From Demequina silvatica (GTDB lineage Bacteria; Actinomycetota; Actinomycetes; Actinomycetales; Demequinaceae), in NCBI RefSeq assembly GCF_000971215.1, contig NZ_BBMA01000003.1, positions 1 through 64,000 of the forward strand: a stretch of DNA of 64,000 nucleotides. The letters are read 5' to 3'. The notes under the pieces were generated by a model, which saw only the letters and a program-made list of their open reading frames with translations, was not told where the DNA came from and searched no databases. A program made the position numbers and the translations under genes. Every line of letters begins with the position of its first letter. Position 1 is the first letter of the stretch. This document shows positions 1-8,597 of this stretch, piece by piece.

Positions 1-28
1 AAGCCGGGGCCTTCGTGCTTCTCCAGGG

Positions 29-1258
29 CTAGTCGACGGGCGGGGCGTCGGGGGACGATGCGCCGGCCGGATCGGTCTCGCGAGGCGCGTCGGGCGCGGC
101 GGCGGAGTCCGCATGGATGCCCACCACCTCGTAGGTGCGGCCCGAGTTCTTGATGATCGCGGTGATGAGCGCGGCGATGGGCAGCGCCATGAACGCGCCC
201 AGCGGTCCCGCGATCGCGCCTCCGGCGAGCGCGCCTCCGAACGCGACGGCGCCGTTGAGCTCCATGGTCTGCGAGGAGAACCGGGGGCTCAGCCAGTAGT
301 TCTCGGCCTGCTGGTAGACCAGCACCCACGCGAGCATAACGAGCGCGGGAACCAGGCCCTGCACCGCGAGGATGATGACGATCGGCAGCGCCGCGCCGAT
401 GTACGTGCCGATGAACGGGATGAACTCGGACACGAAGCCCATGAACAGCGCGAGCGGGATGGCGTACACGAGCGGCAGCCCCACCAGGAGCATCACCACG
501 AAGCCGAGTCCGCCGCACACGCCCATGAGCAGCAGGCGCGAGTAGAAGTACCCGCCGGTCTGCTCGATCGAGGTGTCCGCGATCCACGCGAACGTGCGCT
601 GGCGGGCGGGAGGCATGCGCGACATCAGGGCGTGCATGATCTGGGGCCACTGCGCGGCGATGTAGAAGGCGAAGGTCGCGACCGTGAAGAGGTCGAACAC
701 CAGCCCGATGCCGGAGGTGACGAAGCCGAGCACGTTGTCGGCCCAGCCGCCGAGCAGCGAGGAGAGGTCCGTGAGCGCCTCGTCGGTGCCGGTGGTGTCG
801 ATGGGCAGGCCCAGCGCGTCCTGGCTCCACTCGCTGAGCGAGGACGTCCATCCGGGCAGGTTCTCGCGCACCGCGTCCGCGAACTGCGCGATCGCCGGGA
901 TCAGCACGGCGACCATGAACACGGCGAGCAGCAGGCCGGCGAGGTAGATGAGGCCCACGGCCGCGCCGCGGCGCATCCCGTAGCGCCGGTGCAGGCTGGT
1001 GACGCCGGGGATCATCGCGAGCGCGATGAACAGGGCGAACACCAGGATCCCGAGCAGGTGGCGCATCTGGAAGGCGATCCAGATCGCGAGCGTCACGATC
1101 AGGATCACGCGGACCGCGGTCCACACCGAGCGGCGCACCACGGCGTCGATCCACAGCGGCGCGGGGTCCCCGGCGCGTGCGGCGTCCTCGGCGGCGGCGG
1201 CGCGCGCCACGTCCTCGGGCATGCCCGCCGGAGGGGTGGGCTGGGGTGCGTCGGTCAC
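29..1258 (-). CDS. AI-2E family transporter (PerM-like membrane protein)
   Basis: A 409-residue polytopic membrane protein of the AI-2E/PerM (UPF0118) family. These proteins are proposed exporters or permeases, and the substrate cannot be told from sequence. A hydrophilic N-terminus of about 55 residues precedes several hydrophobic segments and a large soluble loop (about residues 120-190). The conserved C-terminal core has the FIPFIGTYIGAALP stretch and the LSPRFSSQTMELN segment typical of the family. The GTG start at 1258 overlaps the stop of the HdeD-like gene by 4 bp (GTGA), so the two are co-transcribed. The last 20 residues are a disordered Asp/Ala/Pro tail that contains one copy of the dispersed 12-mer, read as AGASSP. 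A second paralogue lies at 53176-54441. Confidence 0.88.
   Translation of the reverse strand: MTDAPQPTPPAGMPEDVARAAAAEDAARAGDPAPLWIDAVVRRSVWTAVRVILIVTLAIWIAFQMRHLLGILVFALFIALAMIPGVTSLHRRYGMRRGAAVGLIYLAGLLLAVFMVAVLIPAIAQFADAVRENLPGWTSSLSEWSQDALGLPIDTTGTDEALTDLSSLLGGWADNVLGFVTSGIGLVFDLFTVATFAFYIAAQWPQIMHALMSRMPPARQRTFAWIADTSIEQTGGYFYSRLLLMGVCGGLGFVVMLLVGLPLVYAIPLALFMGFVSEFIPFIGTYIGAALPIVIILAVQGLVPALVMLAWVLVYQQAENYWLSPRFSSQTMELNGAVAFGGALAGGAIAGPLGAFMALPIAALITAIIKNSGRTYEVVGIHADSAAAPDAPRETDPAGASSPDAPPVD
51..62 (+). repeat. Dispersed 12-mer GGGGACGATGCG, exact copy
   Basis: Exact copy inside the C-terminal tail of the AI-2E transporter, read on the minus strand as ASSP. A 21-bp block (50-70) is identical to 31671-31691. 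Confidence 0.85.
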
Positions 1259-1851
1259 GGCGTGACCACGGCGCCGCGGCCGAAGGTGAAGGCGCGCACC
1301 AGGCCCACGACCCCGAGGATGGTGAACACGAAGGCCGCGATCCACACGAGCACCGTCGCGGTGAGGGCGGGGGACGCGAGCACCACGGCGCCCGCGAGGA
1401 TGCCGATGATGCCGTAGGTGATGGCCCAGCCGCGCGAGCGCGCCTTGCCGGACTCGACCAGCACCATGATGCCGTCGATGATCCAACCGATCCCGATCAC
1501 CAGCGCCACCACCAGCAGCAGCACCGCCGTGGACGCCTCGAGGTTGCGCAGCGTCACCACGCCGGCGATGAGCATGAGCACGCCCATGATGATGGCCAGC
1601 GCGCGCAGCCCACCCGAGAGGGCGGAGCCGAGGATGCCCATCGCGATGCGCGCGACGCCGGCGATCGCGAAGTAGATGCCGACGAACGCGGCGCCCACGG
1701 CGAGGGTCTTGCCCGGCCACACCATGAGCGCGATGCCGACGGCGAGCGCGATCACACCCAGCACGGCGAACATCACGCGCACCGCCGTGATGGCGCGTGC
1801 GGTGAGCTCGCGTGGGTCGAGCTCGAACGCGATGTTCCTGGTCTCCTGCAT
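1255..1851 (-). CDS. HdeD-family (DUF308) membrane protein
   Basis: A 198-residue protein made of about six closely spaced hydrophobic helices joined by short polar turns, the pattern of HdeD/DUF308 proteins (E. coli HdeD is an acid-resistance membrane protein). Internal repeats such as VFAVLGVIALAVGIALMVWPGKTL and later similar helix pairs, with a Trp-Pro-Gly turn, are typical. The ATG at 1851 follows a good GAGGAG ribosome-binding site with 5-7 nt spacing. It is the first gene of a two-gene operon with the downstream transporter. A TAGCGT -10-like hexamer lies at 1901-1896. Function is unknown beyond membrane location. Confidence 0.85.
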   Translation of the reverse strand: MQETRNIAFELDPRELTARAITAVRVMFAVLGVIALAVGIALMVWPGKTLAVGAAFVGIYFAIAGVARIAMGILGSALSGGLRALAIIMGVLMLIAGVVTLRNLEASTAVLLLVVALVIGIGWIIDGIMVLVESGKARSRGWAITYGIIGILAGAVVLASPALTATVLVWIAAFVFTILGVVGLVRAFTFGRGAVVTP

Positions 1852-1987
1852 GGTGGCTCCTCTCAGGGCCGCGGCGCCCCGCGGCGGCTGATCTCACGCT
1901 ACCGTTCGGGTGCCTCCGGGCGACGGAGGATCGCGCGGTGCCGTCGCGCCGGGCTTCGGGCGAGAAATCCGTGAACGATTTGTACCC

Positions 1988-2006
1988 CGCACGCTGAATA
2001 CGTGCG
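1988..2006. promoter_or_regulatory. Inverted repeat upstream of the Lrp/AsnC gene, possible operator
   Basis: CGCACG at 1988-1993 and CGTGCG at 2001-2006 form a perfect 6-bp inverted repeat around an AT-rich 7-nt centre (CTGAATA). TGTAC occurs just outside on both sides (1981-1985 and 2011-2015). The element sits 47 bp before the regulator start. Lrp/AsnC proteins commonly autoregulate, so this is a plausible self-operator, but binding is inferred only. Confidence 0.4.
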
Positions 2007-2052
2007 AGAATGTACCGCGCGATGCAGGTTGCTTGCGAGGGGGGAGCAGAAA

Positions 2053-2496
2053 ATGTCGCTCGACGACCTGGACCGACGCATCATCGCGGAACTACGGAAG
2101 GACGGCCGCGCCAGCTACGCCGAGATGGGCGTGCGGATCGGGCTGTCGCCGTCGGCGGTGAAGCGTCGGGTGGATCGGATGGTGGCCGAGGGCGCCATCC
2201 AGGGTTTTCACGTCCGGCTGGACCCGGCGCTCGACGGCGCGGGCACCGAGGCCTACGTCGAGATCTTCTGTACCGGCACCGTCGCGCCCGACGAGCTGCG
2301 GCGGATCCTCGAGGCCATCCCCAACGTGGTGGAGGCGTTCACGGTGACGGGCCAGGCGGACGCGATCGTGCGCCTGAGGGCCGCGACCATGAGCGATCTC
2401 GAGGTCGCGCTGGAGAACGTGCGGCTCGCGCCGCAGGTGGACAAGACGCGCAGCTCGATCGTGCTGTCGCGCCTCATCGAGCAGCGCGAGGGCTGA
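2053..2496 (+). CDS. Lrp/AsnC family transcriptional regulator
   Basis: A 147-residue regulator. The N-terminal winged helix-turn-helix (about residues 3-60) has the family pattern LDDLDRRIIAELRKDGRASY followed by the recognition helix around SPSAVKRRVDRM. The RAM ligand-binding/oligomerisation domain follows (about 65-140). The start chosen is the ATG at 2053, which has GGGGAGCAG upstream; a GTG at 2002 in frame would add 17 residues with no homology. These proteins sense amino acids and control amino acid metabolism. No neighbouring biosynthetic gene points to the ligand. An inverted repeat just upstream may be its own operator. Confidence 0.9.
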   Translation: MSLDDLDRRIIAELRKDGRASYAEMGVRIGLSPSAVKRRVDRMVAEGAIQGFHVRLDPALDGAGTEAYVEIFCTGTVAPDELRRILEAIPNVVEAFTVTGQADAIVRLRAATMSDLEVALENVRLAPQVDKTRSSIVLSRLIEQREG

Positions 2497-2499
2497 CCC

Positions 2500-4017
2500 T
2501 CAGATCCAGCTGGGCAGCCACATGTGCGCCTGCCAGTACCGGAACGGGATGGGCGTGCCCAGCCACAGGGGCAGGAACAGGCCGGAGATCACCAGGATCG
2601 CGGCGAGCGTGCAGCCCACCGCGATGGTGCCGCGCCTGGACCACCCGCCCTCGAGGTCGTCGGGCTGCGCGATGCGTCTCATCGCCCACACGAGCGTGAG
2701 GATCATGAAGGGCATGAACGCGACCGTGTAGAACGTGAAGATGGTGCGGTACGAGTAGGGCAGCCACGGCACCCAGCCGGCGAGCGCGCCCGCGGCCACC
2801 GACAGCGCGAGGATGTCGCCGCGGCGGATCACGCGCCACACCGCCCACACGAGCGCCGCGGTCGCGAGCCACCACAGGAACGGGTTGCCGAGCGCGTGGA
2901 TCGCGCTCACGCAGCGGTCCGCTCCGCAGTCGGCGTCGGGCGCGTCCTCGAAGTAGAAGGCCGTAGGCCGCCACTGGACCAGCCACCACCACGGGTTCGA
3001 CATGTAGTTGTGCTCGGTGGTGAGGCCGGTATGGAACTCCCACATCTGCTGGTGGTAGTGGATCAGCGAGTTGAGGGAGTCGGGCAGCCAGGTGAGCCCC
3101 TCGCCGGGATGGGTCGCGGCCCAGTCGCGGTCGTACGAGCCGTCCGTGAGGAACCAGTTGGCCCACGTGGCGACGTAGACCACCGGCACGATCACGAGCG
3201 TCGCCAGCCCCGCGGGCACCGCGCGCACGAACGCGCCGGCGAACCACCGCTCGCAGCCCAGCTCGCGGCGCGCCACCATGTCCCACACCACCGAGAGCAC
3301 CAGCAGCACGGCCGCGAAGTACAGGCCGTTCCACTTGACGGACCCCGCCAACGCGAACGAGACGATCGCCGCGAGCCGCCACCACCGGACCCCGGTGGTC
3401 GGGCCGAGGCCCGGGACCGGCGCATCGTCCCCCAGCTCGGACTCGGCGCGTATCAGCGCGACGCGTTGCTCGAGCCGCGTGCGTGTGCGGTCGCGGTCGA
3501 CCACCAGCAGCCAGAAGCCGAGCGCGACGAAGAACGCGAGGTACCCGTCGAGGATCGCGGTGCGCGACAGCACGATCGCCTGGCCGTCGACCGCGACCAG
3601 CACGCCGGCGACGCCGCCCCACACGGTCGAGCGGAACAGGCGCCGCGCGGCGAGCGCGACCAGCACCGCGGTGAGGACGCCCAGCACGGCGCCCACCACG
3701 CGCCACCCGAACGGGGTGTTGCCGAACAGCTCGATGCCGAGCGCGATGAGCAGCTTGCCCACCATCGGGTGGACCACGTAGTCGCCCGCGGTCTGCAGCC
3801 CGGACGTGTCGCCCTGCGTGAAGGCCGAGTCCTCGCCCGTCCAGTCGCCCTCGTAGCCCAGCTCCGTGAGGGAGTAGGCGCCGCGCGCGTAGAACACCTC
3901 GTCGAACACGAGCGCGTGCGGCTGGGACAGCGAGGCGAGCCGCAGGATCGCGGCGAGCACGCCGACGCCCGTCGCCATGACGGCGCCGCGCCAGCGGTAC
4001 AACGTCGCGAGATTCAC
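2500..4017 (-). CDS. pmt: Dolichyl-phosphate-mannose-protein mannosyltransferase (protein O-mannosyltransferase)
   Basis: A 505-residue GT39-family membrane enzyme. It transfers mannose from a polyprenyl-phosphate-mannose donor to Ser/Thr of exported proteins. The first large loop carries the hallmark acidic pair in ALVFDEVFYARGAYS (residues about 35-50), followed by many transmembrane helices. Near the middle is WLPDSLNSLIHYHQQMWEFH, and the C-terminal part has WLPYSYRTIFTFYTVAFMPF, both typical of actinobacterial PMTs. The GTG start at 4017 has no ribosome-binding site but a TAGGCT -10 six bases upstream, so the mRNA is probably leaderless. It is divergent from rsmI, an arrangement shared with Mycobacterium (Rv1002c/Rv1003). 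A soluble loop contains a copy of the dispersed 12-mer, read GDDAPV. Confidence 0.93.
   Translation of the reverse strand: MNLATLYRWRGAVMATGVGVLAAILRLASLSQPHALVFDEVFYARGAYSLTELGYEGDWTGEDSAFTQGDTSGLQTAGDYVVHPMVGKLLIALGIELFGNTPFGWRVVGAVLGVLTAVLVALAARRLFRSTVWGGVAGVLVAVDGQAIVLSRTAILDGYLAFFVALGFWLLVVDRDRTRTRLEQRVALIRAESELGDDAPVPGLGPTTGVRWWRLAAIVSFALAGSVKWNGLYFAAVLLVLSVVWDMVARRELGCERWFAGAFVRAVPAGLATLVIVPVVYVATWANWFLTDGSYDRDWAATHPGEGLTWLPDSLNSLIHYHQQMWEFHTGLTTEHNYMSNPWWWLVQWRPTAFYFEDAPDADCGADRCVSAIHALGNPFLWWLATAALVWAVWRVIRRGDILALSVAAGALAGWVPWLPYSYRTIFTFYTVAFMPFMILTLVWAMRRIAQPDDLEGGWSRRGTIAVGCTLAAILVISGLFLPLWLGTPIPFRYWQAHMWLPSWI
3421..3432 (-). repeat. Dispersed 12-mer, exact copy (minus orientation)
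   Basis: CGCATCGTCCCC on the plus strand, inside pmt. It reads GDDAPV in a soluble loop of the mannosyltransferase. A fifth G and the CCGG extension are also present. Confidence 0.85.
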
Positions 4018-4023
4018 ACGCGA

Positions 4024-4029
4024 AGCCTA
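4024..4029 (-). promoter_or_regulatory. Leaderless -10 hexamer TAGGCT for pmt
   Basis: TAGGCT on the minus strand ends 6 nt before the GTG start at 4017. There is no Shine-Dalgarno sequence, so transcription probably begins at the start codon. Confidence 0.55.
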
Positions 4030-4092
4030 GCCGCGCCGCGGCCCGCGACCGCCTCGACCCAGCGGTGACGCCGCGTGTGTCACAGTGGGGGC

Positions 4093-4932
4093 ATGACCGG
4101 ACGGATCGTGCTCGCCGCGACGCCCATCGGCAACGTCGGCGACGCGTCCGACCGGCTGCGCGAGGCGCTCACCACGGCGGACGTGATCGCCGCCGAGGAC
4201 ACGCGCCGCCTGCGCGACCTCGCCGGCCGGCTCGGGATCCGCATCCAGGCGGAGACCGTCGCGCACCACGACCACAACGAAGGCGCCTCCGCCGCGGCGC
4301 TGGTCGAGCGCGCCGGGGCGGGGGAGACCATCGTGGTGGTCTCGGACGCAGGCATGCCCGCCGTGTCCGACCCCGGCTTCCGGGTGGTCGAGGCTGCGGC
4401 CGCCGCAGGGGTCGACGTCACCGTGCTGCCCGGCCCCTCCGCGGCGCTGACCGCGCTCGCGCTGTCGGGGCTGCCGACCGATCGCTTCGCGTTCGAGGGG
4501 TTCCTGCCGCGCAAGCCCGGCGAGCGGGCCTCGCGGCTCGCGTCGCTCGCCACCGAGGAGCGCACGCTCATCTTCTTCGAGGCGCCCCACCGGCTCGCGG
4601 CGACGCTCGCCGCGATGGCGGAGGCGTGGGGCGGCGAGCGCCGCGCCGCCGTGTCGCGCGAGCTCACCAAGACGTACGAGGAGACGCGCCGCGGCCCCCT
4701 CGTGGAGCTCGCGGCGTGGGCGGCGGAGAAGGAGCCGCGCGGCGAGATCGTGGTGACGGTGGCCGGCCGGCCCGCCGAGGCGCTGGGCGTGCCCGCCCTG
4801 GTCGAGGAGGTGCTCGCGCGCGTCGCGACGGGCGAGCGCGCCAAGGCCGCGGTGGCGGACGTCGCCGCGACGGCGGGCGTGCCCAGCCGCGAGCTCTACG
4901 CCGCCGTGCTGGCGGCGCGGGCCGCGGAGTGA
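4093..4932 (+). CDS. rsmI: 16S rRNA (cytidine1402-2'-O)-methyltransferase
   Basis: A 279-residue SAM-dependent tetrapyrrole-methylase-fold enzyme that 2'-O-methylates C1402 of 16S rRNA in the decoding centre. Diagnostic stretches are LAATPIGNVGDAS at the N-terminus, IAAEDTRRLRDL, HDHNEGASA, VVSDAGMPAVSDPG and VLPGPSAALTALALSGLPTD, then the FFEAPHRL motif. The start at ATG 4093 is preceded by CACAGT exactly 6 nt upstream and by no clear ribosome-binding site, so it is a candidate leaderless gene; an upstream in-frame start at 4075 lacks family homology. The stop overlaps the GTG of the following carboxypeptidase by 4 bp. Confidence 0.95.
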   Translation: MTGRIVLAATPIGNVGDASDRLREALTTADVIAAEDTRRLRDLAGRLGIRIQAETVAHHDHNEGASAAALVERAGAGETIVVVSDAGMPAVSDPGFRVVEAAAAAGVDVTVLPGPSAALTALALSGLPTDRFAFEGFLPRKPGERASRLASLATEERTLIFFEAPHRLAATLAAMAEAWGGERRAAVSRELTKTYEETRRGPLVELAAWAAEKEPRGEIVVTVAGRPAEALGVPALVEEVLARVATGERAKAAVADVAATAGVPSRELYAAVLAARAAE

Positions 4933-5753
4933 CCGCGGCGCCGCGGGCGACGCGGCGCCGCCTCGCGCCCGTGCTCCTGGTGGCGGCCGGCTGCTTCGCG
5001 CTCGGGCTGGGCGCCGGTGCCGTGTCCACGGTCGCGCTCGCGGGCAGCGAGGCCGCAGTCGCGGGCACCGCGTCCCCGGCGGCGACCGACGCGGTGCCGC
5101 GCGTCACCGCCTCCGCGGCGGATGACGGCGGGTCGACGGGCGATGCGGCGCCCGCGATCGAGGTCTCGACGGCGGACATCGACAGCCCGGGGTCCGTCAC
5201 CGTCGTGGTGAACAAGGTGCGGCCCCTCGAGCCGGAGCAGTTCGCGCCCGAGGACCTGGTGACGGTGACGGACGTTCCCGGCGGCGCGACCATGCGGGAG
5301 GAGGCGGCCGCGGCGATGACGGCGCTGCACTCCGCCGCCGCGGCCGAGGACGCCGGCTTCACCATCTCCACCGCGTACCGCTCTCACTCCGCCCAGGCGC
5401 ACCTCTACGCGACCTACGCCGCCGAGCAGGGCACCGCCGCCGCGGACCGCTTCTCCGCGCGCGCCGGCTACTCCGAGCACCAGACCGGGCTCGCGGCGGA
5501 CATCCGCGCGGACGGCTGCGACCTCGAGCCGTGCTTCGCGGACACCGCGGCGGGGCGCTACGTCGCGGCGCATGCGTGGGAGCACGGCTTCCTGGTGCGC
5601 TACCCGCCCGACAGCGAGGACGTCACCGGCTACATCTACGAGCCGTGGCACCTGCGGTACGTGGGCATCGAGCTCGCGGCCGCGATGCGCGACGCCGGCG
5701 TCGACACCATGGAGGAGTACTTCGGGCTCGACCCGGCCCCCGACTACCGGTAG
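4929..5753 (+). CDS. D-alanyl-D-alanine carboxypeptidase, VanY/M15B family
   Basis: A 274-residue exported zinc peptidase of family M15B. One hydrophobic helix (about residues 13-35) acts as a signal anchor; the AAGC inside it is a poor lipobox. A low-complexity Ala/Thr/Asp linker of about 75 residues follows, then the catalytic domain (about 110-260). The zinc/catalytic signature is [11 protein letters not shown] (His and Asp ligands) and EPWHLRYVG (final His ligand). Such enzymes trim the terminal D-Ala of peptidoglycan stem peptides outside the membrane. GTG 4929 overlaps the rsmI stop (GTGA), so the two are co-transcribed. Confidence 0.9.
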   Translation: MTAAPRATRRRLAPVLLVAAGCFALGLGAGAVSTVALAGSEAAVAGTASPAATDAVPRVTASAADDGGSTGDAAPAIEVSTADIDSPGSVTVVVNKVRPLEPEQFAPEDLVTVTDVPGGATMREEAAAAMTALHSAAAAEDAGFTISTAYRSHSAQAHLYATYAAEQGTAAADRFSARAGYSEHQTGLAADIRADGCDLEPCFADTAAGRYVAAHAWEHGFLVRYPPDSEDVTGYIYEPWHLRYVGIELAAAMRDAGVDTMEEYFGLDPAPDYR

Positions 5754-5773
5754 CGGGGTGCCCGCCCGGCCGC

Positions 5774-5785
5774 CGCATCGTCCCC
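5774..5785 (-). repeat. Dispersed 12-mer, exact intergenic copy
   Basis: CGCATCGTCCCC, 20 bp downstream of the carboxypeptidase stop and upstream of the metG promoter. It is followed by one more C and preceded by CCGGCCGC. Confidence 0.85.
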
Positions 5786-5820
5786 CTGCCCGACCAGGAA
5801 TCCGCGACCCGCGCGAACAC

Positions 5821-5826
5821 TAGGAT
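5821..5826 (+). promoter_or_regulatory. -10 hexamer TAGGAT for metG
   Basis: TAGGAT lies 7 nt before the metG ATG at 5834. This implies a leaderless or near-leaderless transcript for the metG-tatD operon. Confidence 0.5.
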
Positions 5827-5833
5827 GGGCGCC

Positions 5834-7621
5834 ATGTCACGCATCCTGTCCGCCGTCGCCTGGCCGTACGCCAACGGCCCCCGCCACATCGGCCACGTCG
5901 CCGGGTTCGGCGTCCCCTCGGACGTGTTCTCCCGCTACATGCGCCTGGCCGGCAACGACGTCCTCATGGTCTCCGGCACGGACGAGCACGGCACGCCCAT
6001 CCTGGTGCAGGCCGAGGGCGAGGGCGTGAGCCCGCAGGAGCTCGCGGACCGGTACAACCGCGTGATCGTCGAGGACCTCACCCAGCTGGGCCTGTCCTAC
6101 GACCTCTTCACCCGCACCACCACGGGCAACCACTACGCCGTCGCGCAGGCCATGTTCAGGGCCGTGCACGCGAACGGCTACATGATCTCGGAGACCACGC
6201 GCGGCGCGATCTCCCCGTCCACCGGCCGCACGCTGCCCGACCGCTACATCGAGGGCACCTGCCCCATCTGCGGCTACGACGGCGCGCGCGGCGACCAGTG
6301 CGACAACTGCGGCAACCAGCTCGACGCGATCGACCTCAAGAACCCGGTGAGCCGCATCAACGGCGAGACGCCCAAGTTCGTCGAGACCGAGCACTTCTTC
6401 CTCGACCTGCCCGCCCTGGTCCAGCCGCTCACGGACTGGCTGGGCGCGCGCCAGGGCTGGCGCCCCAACGTCATGAACTTCTCCAAGAACCTGCTGGTCG
6501 ACGTGCGCCCGCGCGCGATGACCCGCGACATCGACTGGGGCATCCCCGTGCCGCTCGCCGGCTGGGAGGACAACCCCGCCAAGCGCCTCTACGTGTGGTT
6601 CGACGCAGTGATCGGCTACCTGAGCGCGTCCATCGAGTGGGCGCGCCGCACCGGCGACGCCGACGCCTGGCGCCAGTGGTGGAACAACCCCGAGGCCCTG
6701 TCCTACTACTTCATGGGCAAGGACAACATCACCTTCCACTCGCAGATCTGGCCCGGCGAGCTCATCGCCGCCAACGGCCGCGGGGCGCGCGGCGGGTCGC
6801 TGTCCGAGTTCGGCGACCTGCAGCTGCCCACCGAGGTGGTCTCGAGCGAGTTCCTCACCATGGAGTCCGCGAAGTTCTCGAGCTCGCGCGGCCACGTCAT
6901 CTACGTGCGCGACATGCTCTCGCGCTACCAGCCCGACGCGCTGCGCTACTTCATCGCCGTCGCCGGCCCGGAGACCTCGGACGCCGACTTCACGTGGTCC
7001 GAGTTCAAGCGCCGCAACAACGACGAGCTGGTCGCCGGCTGGGGCAACCTGGTCAACCGCACCGCGTCGCTGCTGCACAAGAACGTGGGCGAGATCCCGG
7101 AGCTGGGCGACCTCGCGGACATCGACCGTGCCGCGCTCGCGGCCTCCGAGGCCGCGTTCGGCACGGTGGGCGAGCACATCCGCACGCAGCGCCAGCGCGC
7201 CGCGATCACCGAGACCATGCGCGTGATCGGCGATGCGAACAAGTACCTCGCGGACACGGCGCCGTGGAAGCTCAAGAACGAGGACCCGGAGCGCATGCGG
7301 ACCGTGCTCGCGGTGGCCGCGCAGCTGGTCTCCGACGCGAACACCATGATGTCGCCGTTCCTGCCGCACAGCGCGCAGCAGGTGCACGAGGCGCTCGGCG
7401 GCACCGGCGTGCTCGCGCCCATGCCGCAGATGAACGAGGTCGATGACCTCGACCTCGCGGACCGCCGCTACCCGGTGATCCAGGGCGATTACTCGTCCGT
7501 GGTCGGCTGGGGCCGCTCGGACCTGGTCGCCGGCACCGCGATCCCCGCGCCCTCGCCCATCTTCCAGAAGCTCGACGACGAGGTGGTCGAGGCCGAGCTC
7601 GCCCGGATGGCGGACGAGTAG
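5834..7621 (+). CDS. metG: Methionyl-tRNA synthetase
   Basis: A 595-residue class I synthetase that charges tRNA-Met. The HIGH motif is intact ([10 protein letters not shown], residues about 15-24). The connective peptide has a zinc knuckle, [18 protein letters not shown], and the second signature is KFSSSRGH, the actinobacterial form of KMSKS. An anticodon-binding helical domain follows from about residue 400 ([19 protein letters not shown]). There is no C-terminal EMAP/tRNA-binding extension. ATG 5834 is preferred to ATG 5825 because it matches the [15 protein letters not shown] family start and has a TAGGAT -10 seven bases upstream. tatD follows 3 bp after the stop. Confidence 0.97.
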   Translation: MSRILSAVAWPYANGPRHIGHVAGFGVPSDVFSRYMRLAGNDVLMVSGTDEHGTPILVQAEGEGVSPQELADRYNRVIVEDLTQLGLSYDLFTRTTTGNHYAVAQAMFRAVHANGYMISETTRGAISPSTGRTLPDRYIEGTCPICGYDGARGDQCDNCGNQLDAIDLKNPVSRINGETPKFVETEHFFLDLPALVQPLTDWLGARQGWRPNVMNFSKNLLVDVRPRAMTRDIDWGIPVPLAGWEDNPAKRLYVWFDAVIGYLSASIEWARRTGDADAWRQWWNNPEALSYYFMGKDNITFHSQIWPGELIAANGRGARGGSLSEFGDLQLPTEVVSSEFLTMESAKFSSSRGHVIYVRDMLSRYQPDALRYFIAVAGPETSDADFTWSEFKRRNNDELVAGWGNLVNRTASLLHKNVGEIPELGDLADIDRAALAASEAAFGTVGEHIRTQRQRAAITETMRVIGDANKYLADTAPWKLKNEDPERMRTVLAVAAQLVSDANTMMSPFLPHSAQQVHEALGGTGVLAPMPQMNEVDDLDLADRRYPVIQGDYSSVVGWGRSDLVAGTAIPAPSPIFQKLDDEVVEAELARMADE

Positions 7622-7624
7622 CGG

Positions 7625-8473
7625 ATGCGGTCGGGAGCCTGGCCGGCCGCGCCCGAGGCGCTTCCCATGGCCGTGGTGGACAACCACTGCCACCTCGAGT
7701 TCCCCGCGGGCGACCCCGAGCTGAGCGTCGAGCGGCGGCTCGCGGACGCCGCGGCCGTGGGCGTGGACCGCGTGGTCCAGATCGGCTGCGAGCTGGAGTC
7801 CGCGCGGTGGACGGCCGATGCGGTGGAGACCTACGCGACGATGCTCGGGGGAGTGGCGCTCCACCCCAACGAGGCGCCGCTCCACGCGGCCGGCATCCAC
7901 GACTCCGGCATCTCCTACGAGGACGCGTTCGCGGAGATCGCGGCGCTCGCGCGGCGCGACCGCATCCGGGTGGTGGGCGAGACCGGGCTCGACTACTTCC
8001 GGACCTCGGAGGAGGGCCGCGATGCGCAGGTGCGCTCCTTCCGCGACCACATCGCGCTCGCGAAGGAGCTGGGCCTGCCGCTGCAGATCCACGACCGCGA
8101 CGCGCACAAGGACGTCCTCGACGTGCTCGAGCGCGACGGCGCACCCGACGTCACGGTGTTCCACTGCTTCTCGGGCGACGCCGCGATGGCCCGGGTGGCC
8201 GCGCACCGCGGGTACTACCTGTCCTTCGCCGGGACGGTGACCTTCAAGAACGCCGAGGGGCTGCGCGCGGCGCTGTCCGTGACGCCGCTGTCGCACGTGC
8301 TCGTCGAGACCGACGCGCCCTTCCTCACGCCCCACCCGCACCGCGGCGCGCCCAACGCGCCGTACCTGGTGCCGCTGACCATGCGGACGGTCGCGGACGT
8401 GATCGGGGTGGATCTGGCCCTCGCCTGCGAGACCGTCTCAAACACCTCAGAATCGCTGTATGGCCCCTGGTAG
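7625..8473 (+). CDS. tatD: TatD family metal-dependent deoxyribonuclease
   Basis: A 282-residue TIM-barrel metallohydrolase. The N-terminal metal ligands are in VDNHCHLEF, followed by the Glu ligand in VVGETGLDYF, the His ligands of PLQIHDRDAH and FHCFSGDA, and the Asp ligand in LVETDAPFLTPHPHRG. TatD proteins are 3'-5' DNases or RNases linked to DNA repair and quality control. It starts 3 bp after metG and is translated from the same message, the order seen in mycobacteria (metG-tatD-rpfB-ksgA-ispE). The first 14 residues before MAVVDNHCH may not be translated. Confidence 0.93.
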   Translation: MRSGAWPAAPEALPMAVVDNHCHLEFPAGDPELSVERRLADAAAVGVDRVVQIGCELESARWTADAVETYATMLGGVALHPNEAPLHAAGIHDSGISYEDAFAEIAALARRDRIRVVGETGLDYFRTSEEGRDAQVRSFRDHIALAKELGLPLQIHDRDAHKDVLDVLERDGAPDVTVFHCFSGDAAMARVAAHRGYYLSFAGTVTFKNAEGLRAALSVTPLSHVLVETDAPFLTPHPHRGAPNAPYLVPLTMRTVADVIGVDLALACETVSNTSESLYGPW

Positions 8474-8504
8474 ATAGCCAAGTGTGGGAAATCCCACAGG
8501 GGCC
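8462..8504. terminator. Nested inverted repeats at the end of tatD, possible terminator
   Basis: GGCCCCTG (8462-8469) pairs with CAGGGGCC (8497-8504). An inner perfect repeat TGTGGGA-AA-TCCCACA lies at 8483-8498. The two stems overlap by two bases, so they are partly exclusive. There is no T-tract. The position between the metG-tatD operon and the promoter of the next gene suits a terminator. Confidence 0.45.
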
Positions 8505-8542
8505 TTGACTCAAGTTGAGTTGGACAGCGTCGTTATCAATAT
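8505..8542 (+). promoter_or_regulatory. AT-rich promoter region with a 13-bp palindrome upstream of the Rpf-like gene
   Basis: TTGAGT (8515-8520) and CAATAT (8537-8542) are spaced 16 nt and form a reasonable -35/-10 pair. The -35 lies in a perfect palindrome ACTCAA-G-TTGAGT (8508-8520), a likely operator. The stretch is markedly more AT-rich than its surroundings. Confidence 0.5.
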
Positions 8543-8597
8543 GAGACAAAAGTCGTCAGTGAAGCGCGGCCGACCGGTCGCGAGACGAGAGGACCAC

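Noticed and set aside
113..1417. Long open frames antisense to the AI-2E/HdeD genes
   Set aside because: His/Arg/Gly-rich low-complexity translations without a start context, typical shadows at very high G+C. The same applies to the other long antisense frames, for example opposite pmt, metG and mfd.
8474..8597. A c-di-AMP (ydaO) riboswitch upstream of the Rpf-like gene
   Set aside because: Many actinobacterial rpf genes have one, but this leader is only about 50-120 nt and lacks the conserved ydaO blocks.
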